A DNA stretch of 64,000 nucleotides from Oscillospiraceae bacterium (GTDB taxonomy: Bacteria > Bacillota > Clostridia > Oscillospirales > Ruminococcaceae), in assembly GCA_017439985.1 (NCBI GenBank), contig JAFSIC010000046.1, forward strand, positions 1-64,000, written 5' to 3'. Position 1 is the stretch's first letter; each line of letters starts with the position of its first letter. Positions 63,589 through 64,000 of this stretch are shown piece by piece. The position numbers and the translations under genes are program-made. Under the pieces are notes generated by a model, which did no database searches, was not told where the DNA came from, and saw nothing but the letters and a program-made list of their open reading frames with translations.

Positions 63589-63627
63589 CGCCGTCAGGAC
63601 CGTGTCTTCCTGGCGGCGTTTCTTTTT
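63589..63627 (+). terminator. Terminator of rpsT
   Basis: Eleven-base stem with one G-U pair (63589-63599 with 63608-63618) followed by TTTCTTTTT. A small palindrome AAATTATCC/GGATAATTT lies just before it. Confidence 0.88.
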
Positions 63628-63642
63628 AGGAAAGAAGGTTCG

Positions 63643-64000
63643 ATGATGCATCACGAAAGCAAGATCAGTTCCACCGAGATCTACCGCGGCCATGTATTCC
63701 GCGTAACAGAAGATCAGGTGCTTTTGGAAAATGAGAAACAGGCTGTTCGCGAGATCGTTCATCATAATGGCGGCGTTTGTGTTGCCGCTTTGGATCAGGA
63801 TGATAATCTGCTCTTTGTCCGCCAGTTCCGCTATGCGCTGGGAGAAGAGGTGCTGGAACTGCCTGCCGGTAAGCGAGAAAAGGATGAGGATCCTGCTCTT
63901 TGCGGCATTCGTGAGCTGGAGGAGGAGACCGGTTATCAGGCGGACAGCTTCCGTCTGCTCACTGTCATGTATCCAACGGTGGGATATTGCAGCGAAGTCA
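63643..64000 (+). CDS. Nudix hydrolase, probably ADP-ribose pyrophosphatase (partial)
   Basis: Truncated by the right end of the window; 119 residues are visible from the ATG at 63643 after AAGAAGG. The Nudix box is complete: G-x5-E-x7-REL-EEETGY, starting at GKREKDE near residue 76. The preceding LLFVRQFRYALGEEVLELPAG is typical of ADP-ribose pyrophosphatases (NudF type), which remove toxic ADP-ribose. The C terminus cannot be judged. Confidence 0.9.
   Translation, partial: MMHHESKISSTEIYRGHVFRVTEDQVLLENEKQAVREIVHHNGGVCVAALDQDDNLLFVRQFRYALGEEVLELPAGKREKDEDPALCGIRELEEETGYQADSFRLLTVMYPTVGYCSEV

Overview
The window looks like chromosome of a spore-forming Gram-positive bacterium of the class Clostridia, by eye near 50% G+C. 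The spore and Firmicutes markers are YpeB, a PdaA-type deacetylase, the TepA-YlzJ-FtsK/SpoIIIE cluster, RNase Y, RqcH, TrmK, Jag and type III glutamine synthetase. Strong AGGAGG ribosome sites, consensus sigma-A promoters and U-tailed terminators occur throughout. I cannot name the genus from sequence alone.

Layout. 0.1-6.5 kb (minus strand): ftsK, uppP, ylzJ, tepA, rny. 7-11.7 kb (plus): a DUF5131 protein with a YgjP-type metalloprotein, a MATE exporter, and a PAP2 phosphatase with an EFR1-type flavodoxin/ferredoxin. 11.8-19.35 kb: a tRNA-fMet locus that has served as an integration site. A 6.7 kb element (XRE repressor, divergent small gene, DUF1643 gene, DUF927 ATPase, excisionase, tyrosine integrase) lies between perfect 49-bp repeats of the tRNA 3' end. 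Beside it a broken DUF3267 gene lies between two copies of a 39-bp repeat that also contains the tRNA 3' end. 19.5-27.7 kb: vitamin B6 kinase with an ECF S component, GNAT, TrmL, a very large sortase fusion, a split chromate transporter, a small kinase and a Cys-rich membrane protein. 27.8-32 kb: glycolysis (gpmI, tpiA, pgk). 32-38.3 kb: a second sortase fusion behind thiI and a cysteine desulfurase gene. 38.5-46.7 kb: ypeB, dCMP deaminase, a hydrolase, rsmA, guaB, a pseudouridine synthase, lrgAB and mpg. 46.7-53.1 kb (minus): M28 peptidase, lepA, jag, yidC, yidD, rnpA, rpmH. 53.4-64 kb: a PdaA-like deacetylase, trmK-nif3-GNAT-rqcH, tdh-kbl for threonine breakdown, glnN, rpsT and a Nudix hydrolase cut by the window end.

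The most unusual content is the pair of sortase fusions (22531-25527 and 32148-35963). Each carries, on the cytoplasmic side of one membrane helix, a region that I read as a degenerate CinA protein (MoCF-like plus KH-like part; the second also has the CinA C-terminal part). Outside the membrane comes a class B sortase with His, Cys and Arg intact. The first then ends in a SpoIID-type peptidoglycan lytic domain, the second in Ig-like domains and four Cys/His modules. I know of no description of this architecture; the CinA relation is my own pattern match and needs a profile or structure search.

All gene functions come from recognising motifs and family layout in the translations. No database search was run.
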